Below are positions 1 through 9,826 of a stretch of 64,000 nt of DNA, piece after piece; position 1 is the stretch's first letter, and each line of letters starts with the position of its first letter. The DNA is from Gammaproteobacteria bacterium (lineage in GTDB: Bacteria; Pseudomonadota; Gammaproteobacteria; Eutrophobiales; Eutrophobiaceae), in assembly GCA_028279365.1 (NCBI GenBank), contig JANQNX010000015.1:1-64000 (forward strand), read 5' to 3'. A program made the position numbers and the translations under genes. The notes beneath the pieces were generated by a model, which made no database searches, had not been told where the DNA came from, and worked only from the letters and a program-made list of their open reading frames with translations.

Positions 1-60
1 GTTCAGGTTCAGGTTCAGGTTCAGGTTCAGGTTCAGGTTCAGGTTCAGGTTCAGGTTCAG
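1..60. repeat. GTTCAG hexamer tandem array
   Basis: Ten perfect copies of GTTCAG fill the first 60 bases and reach the window edge, so the true copy number is unknown. On the minus strand the unit reads CTGAAC. In one frame that would encode Leu-Asn, in another Glu-Pro, and in the third it contains TGA stops. It lies downstream of the minus-strand pepA-holC-hypothetical run. No gene in the window can be tied to it, and such arrays are prone to slipped-strand length change. Confidence 0.95.
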
Positions 61-125
61 GGCGGGCTATTGTCCACATCATTGATATTCAGGGCAATCA
101 AAGAATCCTGAATGATGGGTAATGA

Positions 126-500
126 TTATTCAGTTTTGGTTTTATTCTCGGTCAACTCTTTTAGCAAACGTATTTTCACCTCATCGATGATGCTGTCTTT
201 CAACAGGACAATCAGTTCATCCAGATCCTGGCTGATTTCTTTATCGACTTTATCAATAATCTCATTAACCAGGGCATCATTTTGTTTGGCTGATTCGGCC
301 CCAACTTGCGTGGTTATGTCTTGATTGGTTTCATCGACCGTTTCCATCAATACCGGTATGCCATCTGTACCGACCTTGAGTCGTGGTGAATTGGTATTAG
401 TCGATTCCGATTTTTTTTGAGCGAGTAAATTTTCCAGCTCATCAATTCGATTGATTAATGCCTCACGTTTTTGAGGGTTATCGTCATCCAGATCAGCCAT
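126..500 (-). CDS. Hypothetical acidic coiled-coil protein downstream of holC
   Basis: A 124-residue acidic protein with no signal peptide or membrane segment. Residues 10-30 and roughly 75-115 are rich in Leu, Glu, Asp and Lys with heptad-like spacing, so a coiled coil or helical bundle is likely. Its start overlaps the end of holC by 8 bp, which implies translation coupled to pepA-holC. I do not recognise a named family. Small uncharacterised proteins are common at this place after holC in gammaproteobacteria, usually before valS, which would lie beyond the window edge. The function is unknown. Confidence 0.7.
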   Translation of the reverse strand: MADLDDDNPQKREALINRIDELENLLAQKKSESTNTNSPRLKVGTDGIPVLMETVDETNQDITTQVGAESAKQNDALVNEIIDKVDKEISQDLDELIVLLKDSIIDEVKIRLLKELTENKTKTE

Positions 501-939
501 GAGACTGGCTAAACTCTATCTTGTGATCGTGAATGTCATAGTCCTGCTCTCGATATTCTTTATAACGTTGTCTGGCGAATTGTTTATTGATGTCATTACC
601 ACCCACAATCTCCACAATACGTTCAAACCGATTAACAAATTCAGGAATGGTCTGACCGAAGTTCAATAACACCTGCTTATCTTCTGGACAGCTATCGCCA
701 TAACCGATCGAGATAGGTGCTGTTGTTCCGTTACCGTTGTCTGACACCTCATGCGGGATAAAGCTGATATCGCGGAATATCCATAGCAAATCATCGATAT
801 GATTTGCTAGCTGTTCATCATGAGTATGCACGTGTACTCGATTACCGCTATGCCATATCTTTGAGATCAGACTACAGGCGAAGCGTTCCGGGTTGTCTCG
901 ATCTGACAGAATATAGAAATCAACCCGTGCCATATTCAA
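493..939 (-). CDS. holC: DNA polymerase III chi subunit
   Basis: The 148-residue protein has the size and opening of the chi family (ARVDFYIL start, then a conserved stretch containing HTHDEQLANHIDDLLW). Chi belongs to the clamp-loader complex of the replicative polymerase and links it to single-strand binding protein through psi. It lies 3 bp after pepA on the same strand, the usual pepA-holC arrangement. The first Met (939) and the third codon (933) are both possible starts. The hypothetical gene that follows overlaps it. Confidence 0.92.
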   Translation of the reverse strand: MNMARVDFYILSDRDNPERFACSLISKIWHSGNRVHVHTHDEQLANHIDDLLWIFRDISFIPHEVSDNGNGTTAPISIGYGDSCPEDKQVLLNFGQTIPEFVNRFERIVEIVGGNDINKQFARQRYKEYREQDYDIHDHKIEFSQSHG

Positions 940-942
940 TCC

Positions 943-2433
943 TTAGTCAAGCTGGTTAAGGATATATTGTGTCAGTAGCGGTACCGGTCTGCCGGTTGCA
1001 CCTTTCTTGCCGCCAGACAGCCAGGCTGTGCCGGCGATATCCAGATGTGCCCAGTTAAATTTCTCCGCAAAGCGCGATAAAAAGCAGGCGGCGGTAATGG
1101 TACCGGCTTCGCGCCCACCAATATTTGCCATGTCGGCAAACGGGCTATTCAACTGTTGTTGATATTCATCCCATAGTGGTAATTGCCAGGCACGATCACC
1201 CGCTTCGTCACCGGCATTGAGTAAATCACGCGCTAGTGGATTATGGTTGCTTAACAAACCACTGGCATGTTTGCCCAATGCGATAACACAAGCCCCGGTT
1301 AATGTTGCAATATCAATGACCACTTCCGGATTATATTTTTCGGCGTAAGTCATTGCATCGCATAGTATGAGTCTACCCTCTGCATCGGTATTCAGCACTT
1401 CGACGGTTTGTCCTGACATGCTGGTAAACACATCGCCGGGTTTGGTCGCGGTACTGCTGGGCATATTTTCTGTCGCCGGAATGATGCCTACCACATTAAT
1501 AGGTAGCTTCATTTCAGCCACGCTGGATAAGGTGCCGAATACTGATGCTGCGCCACACATGTCAAATTTCATTTCATCCATTGCTGCGGCAGGTTTGATG
1601 GAAATACCACCGGTATCAAATGTGACGCCTTTGCCGACCAGCACAATTGGTTTGCTGGCTTTCTTGGTACCTTTGTATTCGATAGTGATCAATTTTGCCG
1701 GTTGTTTGGAACCTTGTGAAACAGACAGCAGCGATCCCATTCCCAGCTTTTTCATGTCGGCTTCTTCAAGGACGTCTATCGTCAGAGAGCGGTAACTTTT
1801 ACCTAATTCAACTGCCTGTTTGGCGAGATAAGTCGGTGTACAAATATTTGCAGGCAGGTTACCCAGTCTGCGCGTTAGTTTAATACCATTGCCTATCGCG
1901 CGACCCTGATTTAAGGCTGATTCACCCTGCGGTAATTCTCGTCGAGTGGGAACGGTGAACGTGATTTTTCTGAGCGGTCGGCGTTTTTCTTTCTTTTTTG
2001 ATTTTAATTCATCAAATTGATAAAGAGTATGTTCGGCAGTCATGACCGCTTGCCTGATTTTCCAGTTATGGTCTCTCCCTTTGATCGTTAGTTCTGTAAG
2101 GTAGTTAACCCCTTCCAGTGAACCAGTGTCATTTAATGCGCGGACACTGTTGGCGATGACGGCTCGATAAGCACGATCATCCAGCTCTCTTTCTTTGCCG
2201 CAGCCGATCAACATGACACGGTCAGAAATCATGCCAGGGACATTATGCAGGAGCAGCATCTGGCCACGTTTGCCATCCATGTCACCACGACGAATTAAAT
2301 TTGAGAGATATTTGTTGCTGACAGCGTCAATCGCTTTGGCCGGTTCAGACAAACGGCGTGACTCAAAAATGCCGACGACGACACAGGCAGTTCTTTGCTT
2401 TTCCGGATCGCCACTTTTAATATTGAAATCCAT
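943..2433 (-). CDS. pepA: Cytosol leucyl aminopeptidase (M17)
   Basis: A 496-residue protein of full family length. The M17 signature NTDAEGRL is present, as is the metal-site segment with [16 protein letters not shown]. The enzyme is a di-metal aminopeptidase that removes N-terminal residues from peptides in the cytosol. In some bacteria PepA also binds DNA (XerCD site architecture, carAB regulation); this is family knowledge, not visible here. A purine-rich ribosome-binding stretch (CTGGAGAAAG) stands just before the ATG. It is the first gene of the pepA-holC minus-strand run and is divergent from lptF, with 187 bp between them for both promoters. Confidence 0.96.
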   Translation of the reverse strand: MDFNIKSGDPEKQRTACVVVGIFESRRLSEPAKAIDAVSNKYLSNLIRRGDMDGKRGQMLLLHNVPGMISDRVMLIGCGKERELDDRAYRAVIANSVRALNDTGSLEGVNYLTELTIKGRDHNWKIRQAVMTAEHTLYQFDELKSKKKEKRRPLRKITFTVPTRRELPQGESALNQGRAIGNGIKLTRRLGNLPANICTPTYLAKQAVELGKSYRSLTIDVLEEADMKKLGMGSLLSVSQGSKQPAKLITIEYKGTKKASKPIVLVGKGVTFDTGGISIKPAAAMDEMKFDMCGAASVFGTLSSVAEMKLPINVVGIIPATENMPSSTATKPGDVFTSMSGQTVEVLNTDAEGRLILCDAMTYAEKYNPEVVIDIATLTGACVIALGKHASGLLSNHNPLARDLLNAGDEAGDRAWQLPLWDEYQQQLNSPFADMANIGGREAGTITAACFLSRFAEKFNWAHLDIAGTAWLSGGKKGATGRPVPLLTQYILNQLD

Positions 2434-2620
2434 ACTTTCTCCAGAGTTTTAGCTTGTGAGCTAGGTAATTGTTGTTATTTGAATATTTATCGATACGATG
2501 TCATGTTAACTGACGACTTTTTTGTGAAAAAACCACAAAACACGACAAATTCAGATATTTTTACAAGTTTATTCATTTATCTCCGACTAAGCAAAGAACA
2601 AATAGGTACGAATTGAAATT

Positions 2621-3727
2621 TTGATTATTCAGCGTTATATATTTCGCGAGTTACTACTTAAGCTGGTGTGGATACTCGGATTACTGGTATTAGTATTTAC
2701 CAGTAATCGCTTTGTCGGGTTTCTGGCAGATGCGGCTGAAGGCAGTTTGCCGGGAGATATGGTGTTTTTGATGCTGGCTTATAAAATGTTGGCAACACTG
2801 CCGAAGATATTTCCCGTCGCGGTGTTAGTGGCGATGCTGCTGGCCTTTGCCAGATTAGCCAACGATAGGGAATTGGTCGTGTTGCACGCAGCAGGGGTCA
2901 GTCGCTTTTTTCAGTTGCAATTGGTAACGCGCTTCGCCGTTTTTTTCTGTGTATTTGTTGCAGCAATAACTCTGTTTGTCGCACCTTGGGCAGAGCAGAA
3001 TATCGAAGATTTAAAGGAGCTAGCTAAACAGCGTTCGGATATTGCCGGCATCAAACCTGGTCAGTTTAAAGAATTCAGCAAGGGTAACCGGGTGGTGTAT
3101 GTGCAAAATCCGTCAGTCGATAAACTGGCGATGGAGGATGTGTTTCTGCACGTAAAGCAGGAAACCAAGCGCGGCTTGCTAACTGCAGACAGCGCCCGCT
3201 TCAAAAACGACGAACAATCGGGAAATAAATATATCGAATTCAGCGATGGGCGTCGCTATGTCGTCGAGCCTGGGCATGTCGATTACAGAATTACCGAGTT
3301 TGAACGCTACTCAGTGTTGACTGAGGTGGCAAATCCAGAAGTCGCGAGAATCAAGACTGCTGCGTTATCAACCAAAGATATTTTTCGTTCTGATAACAGT
3401 GTCCATCGGGCTGAGTTTCAATGGCGTATTTCACTTGTCATCTCTTGTCTGATACTGCCACTACTGGCTGTTCTGTTAATTCAAATGCATACCCGAGAAG
3501 AACGTCGTTATGGGCCGTTCGTGATCGCGATTTCAATTTATTTGATCTATAGCAACCTGCTAGGTATTGCCCAGACACTCATTAAACGTGAAGCGATCCC
3601 GGCTATTATTGGCTTGTGGTGGGTACATTTGTTACTCATTGCTGTGATAGCGACGCTGTACTATTTCCCAGAATATAAACGTAAGCAGCTTGGCGATGAT
3701 GAGCAGCAATTTATCCCGGCTGAATGA
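2621..3727 (+). CDS. lptF: LPS export ABC transporter permease LptF
   Basis: A 368-residue permease of the YjgP/YjgQ family. Membrane segments lie near residues 12-30, 55-80 and 98-120, a large periplasmic jellyroll-like domain occupies about 130-270, and three more segments follow from about 275 to 355. LptF pairs with LptG and the ATPase LptB to drive lipopolysaccharide from the inner membrane onto the LptC-A-D bridge. The start chosen is TTG, giving MIIQRYIFREL, which matches the family N-terminus; no ATG gives a better one. lptG follows after 16 bp. Confidence 0.95.
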   Translation: MIIQRYIFRELLLKLVWILGLLVLVFTSNRFVGFLADAAEGSLPGDMVFLMLAYKMLATLPKIFPVAVLVAMLLAFARLANDRELVVLHAAGVSRFFQLQLVTRFAVFFCVFVAAITLFVAPWAEQNIEDLKELAKQRSDIAGIKPGQFKEFSKGNRVVYVQNPSVDKLAMEDVFLHVKQETKRGLLTADSARFKNDEQSGNKYIEFSDGRRYVVEPGHVDYRITEFERYSVLTEVANPEVARIKTAALSTKDIFRSDNSVHRAEFQWRISLVISCLILPLLAVLLIQMHTREERRYGPFVIAISIYLIYSNLLGIAQTLIKREAIPAIIGLWWVHLLLIAVIATLYYFPEYKRKQLGDDEQQFIPAE

Positions 3728-3743
3728 TGCAGGATATTAACCG

Positions 3744-4805
3744 ATGATACTGGATCGTTATTTAGGCCGGAGTTTGATAGCAACCAGTTTGATGGCGCTG
3801 TTTGTTTTAGTGGCTATCTTTTCTTTTTTCTCTTTTGTTGATCAGCTTGATGATACTGGTGTCGGTAGTTATGGTGTTTTTCAAGCAGTTCAATATGTTG
3901 CGCTGACTGTGCCGCGACTTTGTTTTGAGTTGTTTCCGATTGCTACCGTTATTGGCAGTATGGCGGCCTTGGGAATGTTAGCCAACTCGAGTGAATTGGC
4001 TGTCATCAGGACATCAGGTGTTTCCCGGTTTCAACTCGCTGTTTCACTGCTTAAATCTGGAACGATCATTATTTTAGTGAGCATCCTGATTGGTGAGCTG
4101 ATTGCGCCACACAGCGAACGGGCTGCGCGACAGTTACGGTCAGTCGCAACAACCCAGCAAATTTCGTTAAAGACCAAACACGGCTTTTGGTCTCGTGATG
4201 GAAATAACTATATTAATATTCAAAAGATATTGCCTGGAGAGAAGTTGGAGAATATTAATATATTTGAATTTGATGAAAATAAATTATTACGTTCTACAAT
4301 CCATGCGAATAACGCCGAATACGATAAAGATAAATGGATCCTGGAAGATATTACTCAGACTACGATTAACGAGTCAGAGATCACTACGGTTCAATACGAA
4401 GCTGCAGAATGGGAAGTGCTACTAAAGCCGGAAGTGATTAATATGGCTACGGTCAAGCCACATCGTTTATCGCTATATGGTTTATATAGCTACATTCATT
4501 ACTTGCGCGCGAATAATCAAAGCAGTGGTTTATATGTCCAGGCGTTTTGGGCAAAAATCATCAATCCCTTTACCATCATGGCGATGATTCTATTGTCTAT
4601 CTGTGTGGTTAAATGCGAGGGAAGGCCGGTTGGATTAGGGCAACGCGTTTTTATTGGTGCCTTAATCGGTATTCTTTTTCATTTGATGAACCAGGTTAGT
4701 GGTCATCTTGGTATTGTTTATAATATCCCGGCGTTTATCAGTGTCAGTTTGCCCACGCTACTGGTATTGGGTTACGTATATTATGAGTTAAAACAACAGG
4801 GTTAA
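3744..4805 (+). CDS. lptG: LPS export ABC transporter permease LptG
   Basis: A 353-residue paralogue of LptF with the same layout: two to three N-terminal membrane segments, a periplasmic domain at about 125-265, and three C-terminal segments. The opening MILDRYLGRSL is typical of LptG. It forms the second half of the LptBFG extractor. It is co-transcribed with lptF. Its stop codon abuts, with no gap, the stop codon of the convergent RDD gene. Confidence 0.95.
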   Translation: MILDRYLGRSLIATSLMALFVLVAIFSFFSFVDQLDDTGVGSYGVFQAVQYVALTVPRLCFELFPIATVIGSMAALGMLANSSELAVIRTSGVSRFQLAVSLLKSGTIIILVSILIGELIAPHSERAARQLRSVATTQQISLKTKHGFWSRDGNNYINIQKILPGEKLENINIFEFDENKLLRSTIHANNAEYDKDKWILEDITQTTINESEITTVQYEAAEWEVLLKPEVINMATVKPHRLSLYGLYSYIHYLRANNQSSGLYVQAFWAKIINPFTIMAMILLSICVVKCEGRPVGLGQRVFIGALIGILFHLMNQVSGHLGIVYNIPAFISVSLPTLLVLGYVYYELKQQG

Positions 4806-5219
4806 TTAATGGCTGTCGACCAGTTGCGTTTTCGAGAGCAAATCATGCAATGTTTTATGTTGTTTATTGAATAAGCCGATTAAAAAGCCTAGGCCGAATA
4901 ACGCGCATGAAATGAGACTGGCAAGAAATCTAATCGATGCCCGTTTCCAGTTTAGTTTTTGTTGCTGTTCATTGACGACGATCAGTTTCCAGCTTTTCAT
5001 GCCTAGCGTCTGACCTCCAGTAACCCACTGCCAGCAAAAATAAAAATAACTTATGATTAGAAGGAAAAGTGTATATATTGGGTTGCCACTCTCAATTGCG
5101 CCAGTGCCTATAAGTGGTAGCAGAAGAAACGTGGCAATAAACAATACCGAGAAAAGTAACATCCCGTCGTACAAAAGTGAGCCTATATACCTAAAGAAAA
5201 ATCGATCGGGATATATCAT
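4806..5219 (-). CDS. RDD family membrane protein
   Basis: A 137-residue protein with three or four hydrophobic segments. The Arg near the N-terminus and the Asp in the first helix (FRYIGSLLYDGMLLF) together with a later GMKSWKLIVV stretch fit the RDD family. Members are small inner-membrane proteins of mostly unknown function, and some have been linked to ion exchange or stress tolerance. RDD genes often sit beside lptFG or pepA in gammaproteobacteria. It is convergent with lptG, with no intergenic base between the two stops. Confidence 0.8.
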   Translation of the reverse strand: MIYPDRFFFRYIGSLLYDGMLLFSVLFIATFLLLPLIGTGAIESGNPIYTLFLLIISYFYFCWQWVTGGQTLGMKSWKLIVVNEQQQKLNWKRASIRFLASLISCALFGLGFLIGLFNKQHKTLHDLLSKTQLVDSH

Positions 5220-5246
5220 GGTTAGAAAATAAGCAGATTAAGCTAA

Positions 5247-6713
5247 TTAATTGACCTGATTTAATTTCCATAGCCGCCACAAACTCGCGCGTGACGTCCA
5301 GTTATTGATATTAATTAGTTGTAGCCAGCCTGGTGTGATCTCGCATTCCAGTGAATAGTTCAGTCCAGACTCAGCTAATGCCTTTGCCTGTTTTCCCCGT
5401 CGGGTGGCGATATAAATATCTTGTTCATCCGATTCGGATATTCTCTGTTTTAGCATATCGATGTCTGATACCGCGACTAGTGCCAAGTTATTCACATTAT
5501 AAAAATCAGCCTTTAATTCATCCTGGTCAAACGCAAAAATAATCTGGTTTGACTGGGGTTGGAATGATGATAAACATGTCTGCCACATGGCAACCTCTTT
5601 ACTCGCGGGCAATGTTGCAACCAGTAGCAATAATAATGCATTCAAACCGATTGAAAGATACACAACATAACGAAAAGTATTAAACAGTTTAGGTTTGTTA
5701 AACAAACTAAATTGGCCTAGCTTTTCCAGTGACATCGTCAGGATTACAGGGACAAACGGCAGCATAGGGAACAGAAAGCGCATTTCCTTATGCCCGAGGT
5801 AATTGTGAAACAACACAAACGGCACGGTAATCCAGGTAATCGGATGGCTGCGGAGCAGTATCCAGAATAGGATTAGCAACAACGGATACAACAAAGTAAT
5901 GGGCGGAATGACCTGCACTGCTGAGTAATAAAAATAAAACCACCAGGGTTCGTGTGTGAACGCCTCAACCCGACCCTGGATCAGGTTAGTGTGGAGATAA
6001 TTCCAGGTAGTCAAGACGGGTTCGTTATACAACCACCAATCGATGAAAAAACCACAGATTAAAACAATCGCACTTCCTGCCAGCATGATTCCGATCACAG
6101 ACAGTTTTTCTTTATAGATAAACAACATCCATAGCCCAAATCCAAGCAGCATGAGTCCGACTTGATAACGAGATAAAAATGAGACACCGAATAAAATGCC
6201 GGTAAGAAATAACAGATGTTTATGTTTTGACGGGTTAAGACGATAAACAGAGAAGCCCATTAAAAATAACGACGCGGCCCAGCCTTCAGAAGAAAAACGA
6301 ATATTTAAAAAAACTTGCAGCCACAAAAACAATAAAAAGAAAGCGGTAAAATTGAATACTGTTTTGTTAGCAAATTCATTTTTCAATGATTGTATGAACA
6401 AACAAATAGCGATAAGCGATAGGCAAGCAGATAATAGACGTAAGATAAAAGCATGGATAAAAGGGGATTCTATACTCAACCACTGTAGTGGTTGTTTGGT
6501 AACAACTGCGATAAATGGTTGTAAGCCGCTGCGCAGTTGATCCTGATATTCCCAACGTAATGTCTCAGTATCGGTTGTGCCGAGTTTAGCAGCGGCGAAA
6601 TTCAGGATTTGATGGTATTCGTCATCGTGGTAATGACCAACGCTGTACCAGGCTGCGATCAAGTGAATCAATATCGCGCTGATGATCCATTTTTTGTTAA
6701 TGGCAGATATCAA
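5247..6713 (-). CDS. GT22 (Alg9/PIG-B-like) mannosyltransferase family membrane protein
   Basis: A 488-residue polytopic protein with about ten membrane segments and a short soluble tail. An acidic first loop (GHYHDDEYHQIL) and a later HKEMRFLFPMLP motif are hallmarks of the GT22 branch of the GT-C glycosyltransferases, which use polyprenyl-phosphate sugars. The acceptor is unknown. The neighbouring gene on the same strand encodes a GT2-GtrA protein that would make a polyprenyl-linked sugar, so the two probably form a donor-making and transfer pair for an envelope glycan. The gap between them is 29 bp. Confidence 0.8.
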   Translation of the reverse strand: MISAINKKWIISAILIHLIAAWYSVGHYHDDEYHQILNFAAAKLGTTDTETLRWEYQDQLRSGLQPFIAVVTKQPLQWLSIESPFIHAFILRLLSACLSLIAICLFIQSLKNEFANKTVFNFTAFFLLFLWLQVFLNIRFSSEGWAASLFLMGFSVYRLNPSKHKHLLFLTGILFGVSFLSRYQVGLMLLGFGLWMLFIYKEKLSVIGIMLAGSAIVLICGFFIDWWLYNEPVLTTWNYLHTNLIQGRVEAFTHEPWWFYFYYSAVQVIPPITLLYPLLLILFWILLRSHPITWITVPFVLFHNYLGHKEMRFLFPMLPFVPVILTMSLEKLGQFSLFNKPKLFNTFRYVVYLSIGLNALLLLLVATLPASKEVAMWQTCLSSFQPQSNQIIFAFDQDELKADFYNVNNLALVAVSDIDMLKQRISESDEQDIYIATRRGKQAKALAESGLNYSLECEITPGWLQLININNWTSRASLWRLWKLNQVN

Positions 6714-6742
6714 AACAGGTTCTTTGTTTTAGCGATGGGCGT

Positions 6743-7840
6743 TTAGCTATCATTCCTGCTTGGTTTCCAGGTATAGGTGCTGGAAAGCGCAAAGTTCCAG
6801 ACGGCACCAACTGCTGCGCCAAAAATGCCGGCTAACCACCAGCTGACACCGTGGTTAAATGCCATGCTAGCGACGGCAATGTTAATCAGCGCACCTAGAG
6901 AGCAGGTAATATAAAAACTAAATAAGCCCGCAATCATTTTTTTGCCTTTATGCTGACTATCATTAAACGTCAGTAAATTATTAAGAAAATAATTTGAAGT
7001 CATTGCAATTAGTGTTGCCAGGCTCTGAGCAATTAAAAATTCGACCTGCATGGTTTTATGCAAAATAAACAATGTCAGGGTATGGACGCCGACGCCGCTG
7101 AGTCCAACAGTGATGAACATGATAAAACGCAAAGGTAAATACTTGCCAAACAGTTTGTTTGCCAACAGGGTAAAAAACTCCCACACGACAATGGCGGATA
7201 GCTTACTGTCGCCAAACTCACGTTTTTTCATATGGTAGGGTAATTCATCAATTCGTGTAGACTTGGGTGCGCTGGCGACAATATCCACTAATATCTTAAA
7301 GCCCTTGCCCGAGAGTGAAGGCAGTACCGACTCGAACAACTCACGGCGTAACATAAAGAAACCGCTCATTGGGTCAGATATAGGGTGTTCCAGGACGATG
7401 TTGCCGATTAAGGTTGCCGCACGACTGATTTTTACTCGGTGTTCAGGCATGGTGCCGGTGCTGGCATTTTCAATGTATCTGCTACCTATGACTAAATCAT
7501 GTCCTTGTTTAAGTTGAGTTAGCATGGCAGATAACAGTGTTTCATCATGCTGCATATCTGCGTCAATGACCGCCATAAAGGGCGTGGAAGTAGAAAGCAT
7601 GCCTTCTATGACCGCTGAGGATAAGCCGCGACGACCTATCCGTTGTATGCAGCGTACTCGAGGGTTTTCCTGAGATAATTCCCTGACTATTCCACTTGTC
7701 TGGTCAGGCGAATTATCATCCACGAATATGACCTCCCAACCGATTCCATCCAGCGTGTTTGCCAGTAGATCAACCAGTGGCTGAATATTTTCTGCTTCAT
7801 TGTAAGTTGGGACAATGATTGAGAGTTCGTTGCTGGACAT
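6743..7840 (-). CDS. Polyprenyl-phosphate glycosyltransferase, GT2-GtrA fusion
   Basis: An N-terminal GT2 domain (about residues 1-235) opens with IIVPTYNEAENI, carries DDNSPD and the DAD-like metal motif in VIDADMQHD, and resembles dolichol-phosphate mannose synthase. A C-terminal GtrA-like block of four membrane helices follows (about 245-360). The likely reaction is transfer of a sugar from a nucleotide sugar to polyprenyl phosphate, with GtrA flipping or anchoring the product. The open frame extends 42 codons further upstream, but the family starts at the Met before SSNELSIIVP, so I place the start at 7840. That also clears the promoter region of the divergent pcnB. Confidence 0.85.
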   Translation of the reverse strand: MSSNELSIIVPTYNEAENIQPLVDLLANTLDGIGWEVIFVDDNSPDQTSGIVRELSQENPRVRCIQRIGRRGLSSAVIEGMLSTSTPFMAVIDADMQHDETLLSAMLTQLKQGHDLVIGSRYIENASTGTMPEHRVKISRAATLIGNIVLEHPISDPMSGFFMLRRELFESVLPSLSGKGFKILVDIVASAPKSTRIDELPYHMKKREFGDSKLSAIVVWEFFTLLANKLFGKYLPLRFIMFITVGLSGVGVHTLTLFILHKTMQVEFLIAQSLATLIAMTSNYFLNNLLTFNDSQHKGKKMIAGLFSFYITCSLGALINIAVASMAFNHGVSWWLAGIFGAAVGAVWNFALSSTYTWKPSRNDS

Positions 7841-8024
7841 AACGGATTGAGTTAATGGGTGCGTTTTATTTTTGCGTGGATAATACCGTAAATTCGTCGA
7901 TGAAACATAAAACGGGAAAAACCTGTTGAGTGAAACCGTAGATAGTGAATCATTGCGCAATAGCAAATGGCATAATCAACAGCTTAGGATAGAATGCGCG
8001 TCTTTACATGTAATAACAAACCTT

Positions 8025-9344
8025 ATGACCCACAAAAAGCAAACTGACAATGTCTCACGACTGAAACCCGCGCCGCGAATTTTGTCGCGCGATCAGCACA
8101 ATGTGTCCCGGGATTTGATCAGTGACAACGCGTTAAAGGTCTTGTATCGATTGAAGAATGCTGGCTACAAATCTTATTTGGTTGGTGGCGGCGTGCGTGA
8201 CATTTTACTGGGTCGCGAACCTAAGGACTTTGATGTAGTGACGGATGCCAAACCGGAGCAAATCCGCGAATTGTTCCGTAATTGTCGTTTAATCGGGCGC
8301 AGGTTTCGACTTGCACATGTCAGGTTTGGTGACGAGTTGATCGAAGTCTCGACGTTTCGTGCGCCTCATCATGTTTCTGATCAGGCTGATGGCGTGGTTG
8401 AGGATGGTCGTATTATTCGTGATAACGTCTATGGTGATATCGACGATGATGTATGGCGACGTGATTTCACCGTTAACGCACTGTTTTACAATATCGAGGA
8501 TTTTTCGATCGTAGATTATGTTGGCGGTGTCAAAGATCTGGAAGAAGGGCAACTGCGACTGATCGGCGATCCTACGCAACGTTACACAGAAGACCCGGTA
8601 AGAATGTTACGCGCGGTCAGGTTTGCGACAAAGCTGGGGTTGCGTATCCATGCTGATGCCGAGACACCTATCTTCAAACTGGCTGCATTGTTAGAAGATA
8701 TTCCTCCTGCACGTTTGTTTGAAGAGATGTTAAAGCTGGTGATGGGCGGCAGTGCATTACAAACGTTTGAATCACTGCGGCACTACGGATTGTTTTATTA
8801 CTTGTTTCCTCAGACAGATAAGATCCTCGATACTACTGAACGGGATTATCCTCATACTTTTATCATGCATGCACTACGTAATACCGATCAGCGTCTAGCT
8901 GAGGGAAATTCAGTCACGCCTGGGTTTTTACTCGCAGCGTTTTTATGGGAGCCAATGCGTGTGATTGCAGATAATCATATTGAACACGGTTTATCTGAAA
9001 TGGAAGCCGTGCAATTAGCCGGTGATACCGTTATCTCAAGACAAATATCCAGCACTGCTATGCCAAGACGGTTTTCTCAAATGGCGAGAGATATCTGGTC
9101 GCTGCAGGTTAGGTTGAAACGAATTAAAAAACGTTCACTGCGCGTGTTGATGCATCCGCGTTTTCGAGCGGCCTATGATTTTCTGCTATTACGTGCACAG
9201 GCTGGCGAAACCATTAATGACCTGGTTGAATATTGGACAGAGGAACAGTTATCGGAACCACTGCTCGATCCGAAACGAAAGCGTATGAAAAATAAATCAT
9301 CGCGTCGAAGACGTCGCCCTGCTAATAGTCGAAATAAACACTGA
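8025..9344 (+). CDS. pcnB: Poly(A) polymerase I
   Basis: A class II nucleotidyltransferase of about 439 residues. It has the YLVGGGVRDILLG loop, the catalytic DFDVVTDA motif and the RRDFTVNALFY segment. The C-terminus is a basic Arg/Lys-rich tail, as in bacterial poly(A) polymerase rather than CCA-adding enzyme. The product adds 3' poly(A) tails that promote RNA decay. The frame is open 33 codons further upstream, but family starts agree better with the ATG at 8025 (MTHKKQ). folK follows after 2 bp and the genes continue as one operon. Confidence 0.92.
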   Translation: MTHKKQTDNVSRLKPAPRILSRDQHNVSRDLISDNALKVLYRLKNAGYKSYLVGGGVRDILLGREPKDFDVVTDAKPEQIRELFRNCRLIGRRFRLAHVRFGDELIEVSTFRAPHHVSDQADGVVEDGRIIRDNVYGDIDDDVWRRDFTVNALFYNIEDFSIVDYVGGVKDLEEGQLRLIGDPTQRYTEDPVRMLRAVRFATKLGLRIHADAETPIFKLAALLEDIPPARLFEEMLKLVMGGSALQTFESLRHYGLFYYLFPQTDKILDTTERDYPHTFIMHALRNTDQRLAEGNSVTPGFLLAAFLWEPMRVIADNHIEHGLSEMEAVQLAGDTVISRQISSTAMPRRFSQMARDIWSLQVRLKRIKKRSLRVLMHPRFRAAYDFLLLRAQAGETINDLVEYWTEEQLSEPLLDPKRKRMKNKSSRRRRRPANSRNKH

Positions 9345-9346
9345 CT

Positions 9347-9826
9347 ATGGCAGTTGCTTACATAGGGCTGGGTAGCAATATGCATGAACCTTTGCGACAA
9401 GTTCGGACAGCGATGTCAGAGTTGGATGCCATCAAGTTGACCACAATAGTGAAAACGTCATCGCTGTATAAAAGCCAGCCGGTCGGGCCTCAGGACCAGG
9501 ATGATTTTATCAATGCCGTCGCGATGCTGGAGACAGATTTATCTCCAGAAGCATTATTAGATCAGTTGCAAGCGATTGAAAACCAGCATCAGCGTGTGCG
9601 CGACCGTCACTGGGGGCCAAGAACTCTGGATCTGGATATTTTGCTTTATGATAGGAATCAGATGAATAACGAACGCTTAACTATTCCACATAAAGAGATT
9701 GCTAATCGCGCTTTTGTTCTGTTGCCATTATTTGAGTTGGCACCTGATCTGGCGATACCGGGTATCGGCAATATCACGCAACTCATCGACAAGCTGGATG
9801 AACAGCGTCTGGAAAAACTCGAATGA
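9347..9826 (+). CDS. folK: 6-hydroxymethyl-7,8-dihydropterin pyrophosphokinase
   Basis: A 159-residue protein of full HPPK length. YIGLGSNM at the N-terminus and the signature around RHWGPRTLDLDILLYD (about residues 86-101) are diagnostic. It transfers pyrophosphate from ATP to hydroxymethyl-dihydropterin in folate synthesis. pcnB-folK linkage is standard in gammaproteobacteria. It overlaps the next gene by 4 bp. Confidence 0.95.
   Translation: MAVAYIGLGSNMHEPLRQVRTAMSELDAIKLTTIVKTSSLYKSQPVGPQDQDDFINAVAMLETDLSPEALLDQLQAIENQHQRVRDRHWGPRTLDLDILLYDRNQMNNERLTIPHKEIANRAFVLLPLFELAPDLAIPGIGNITQLIDKLDEQRLEKLE

Noticed and set aside
1-60. CRISPR array
   Set aside because: The unit is only six bases with no spacers, and no cas genes are in the window.
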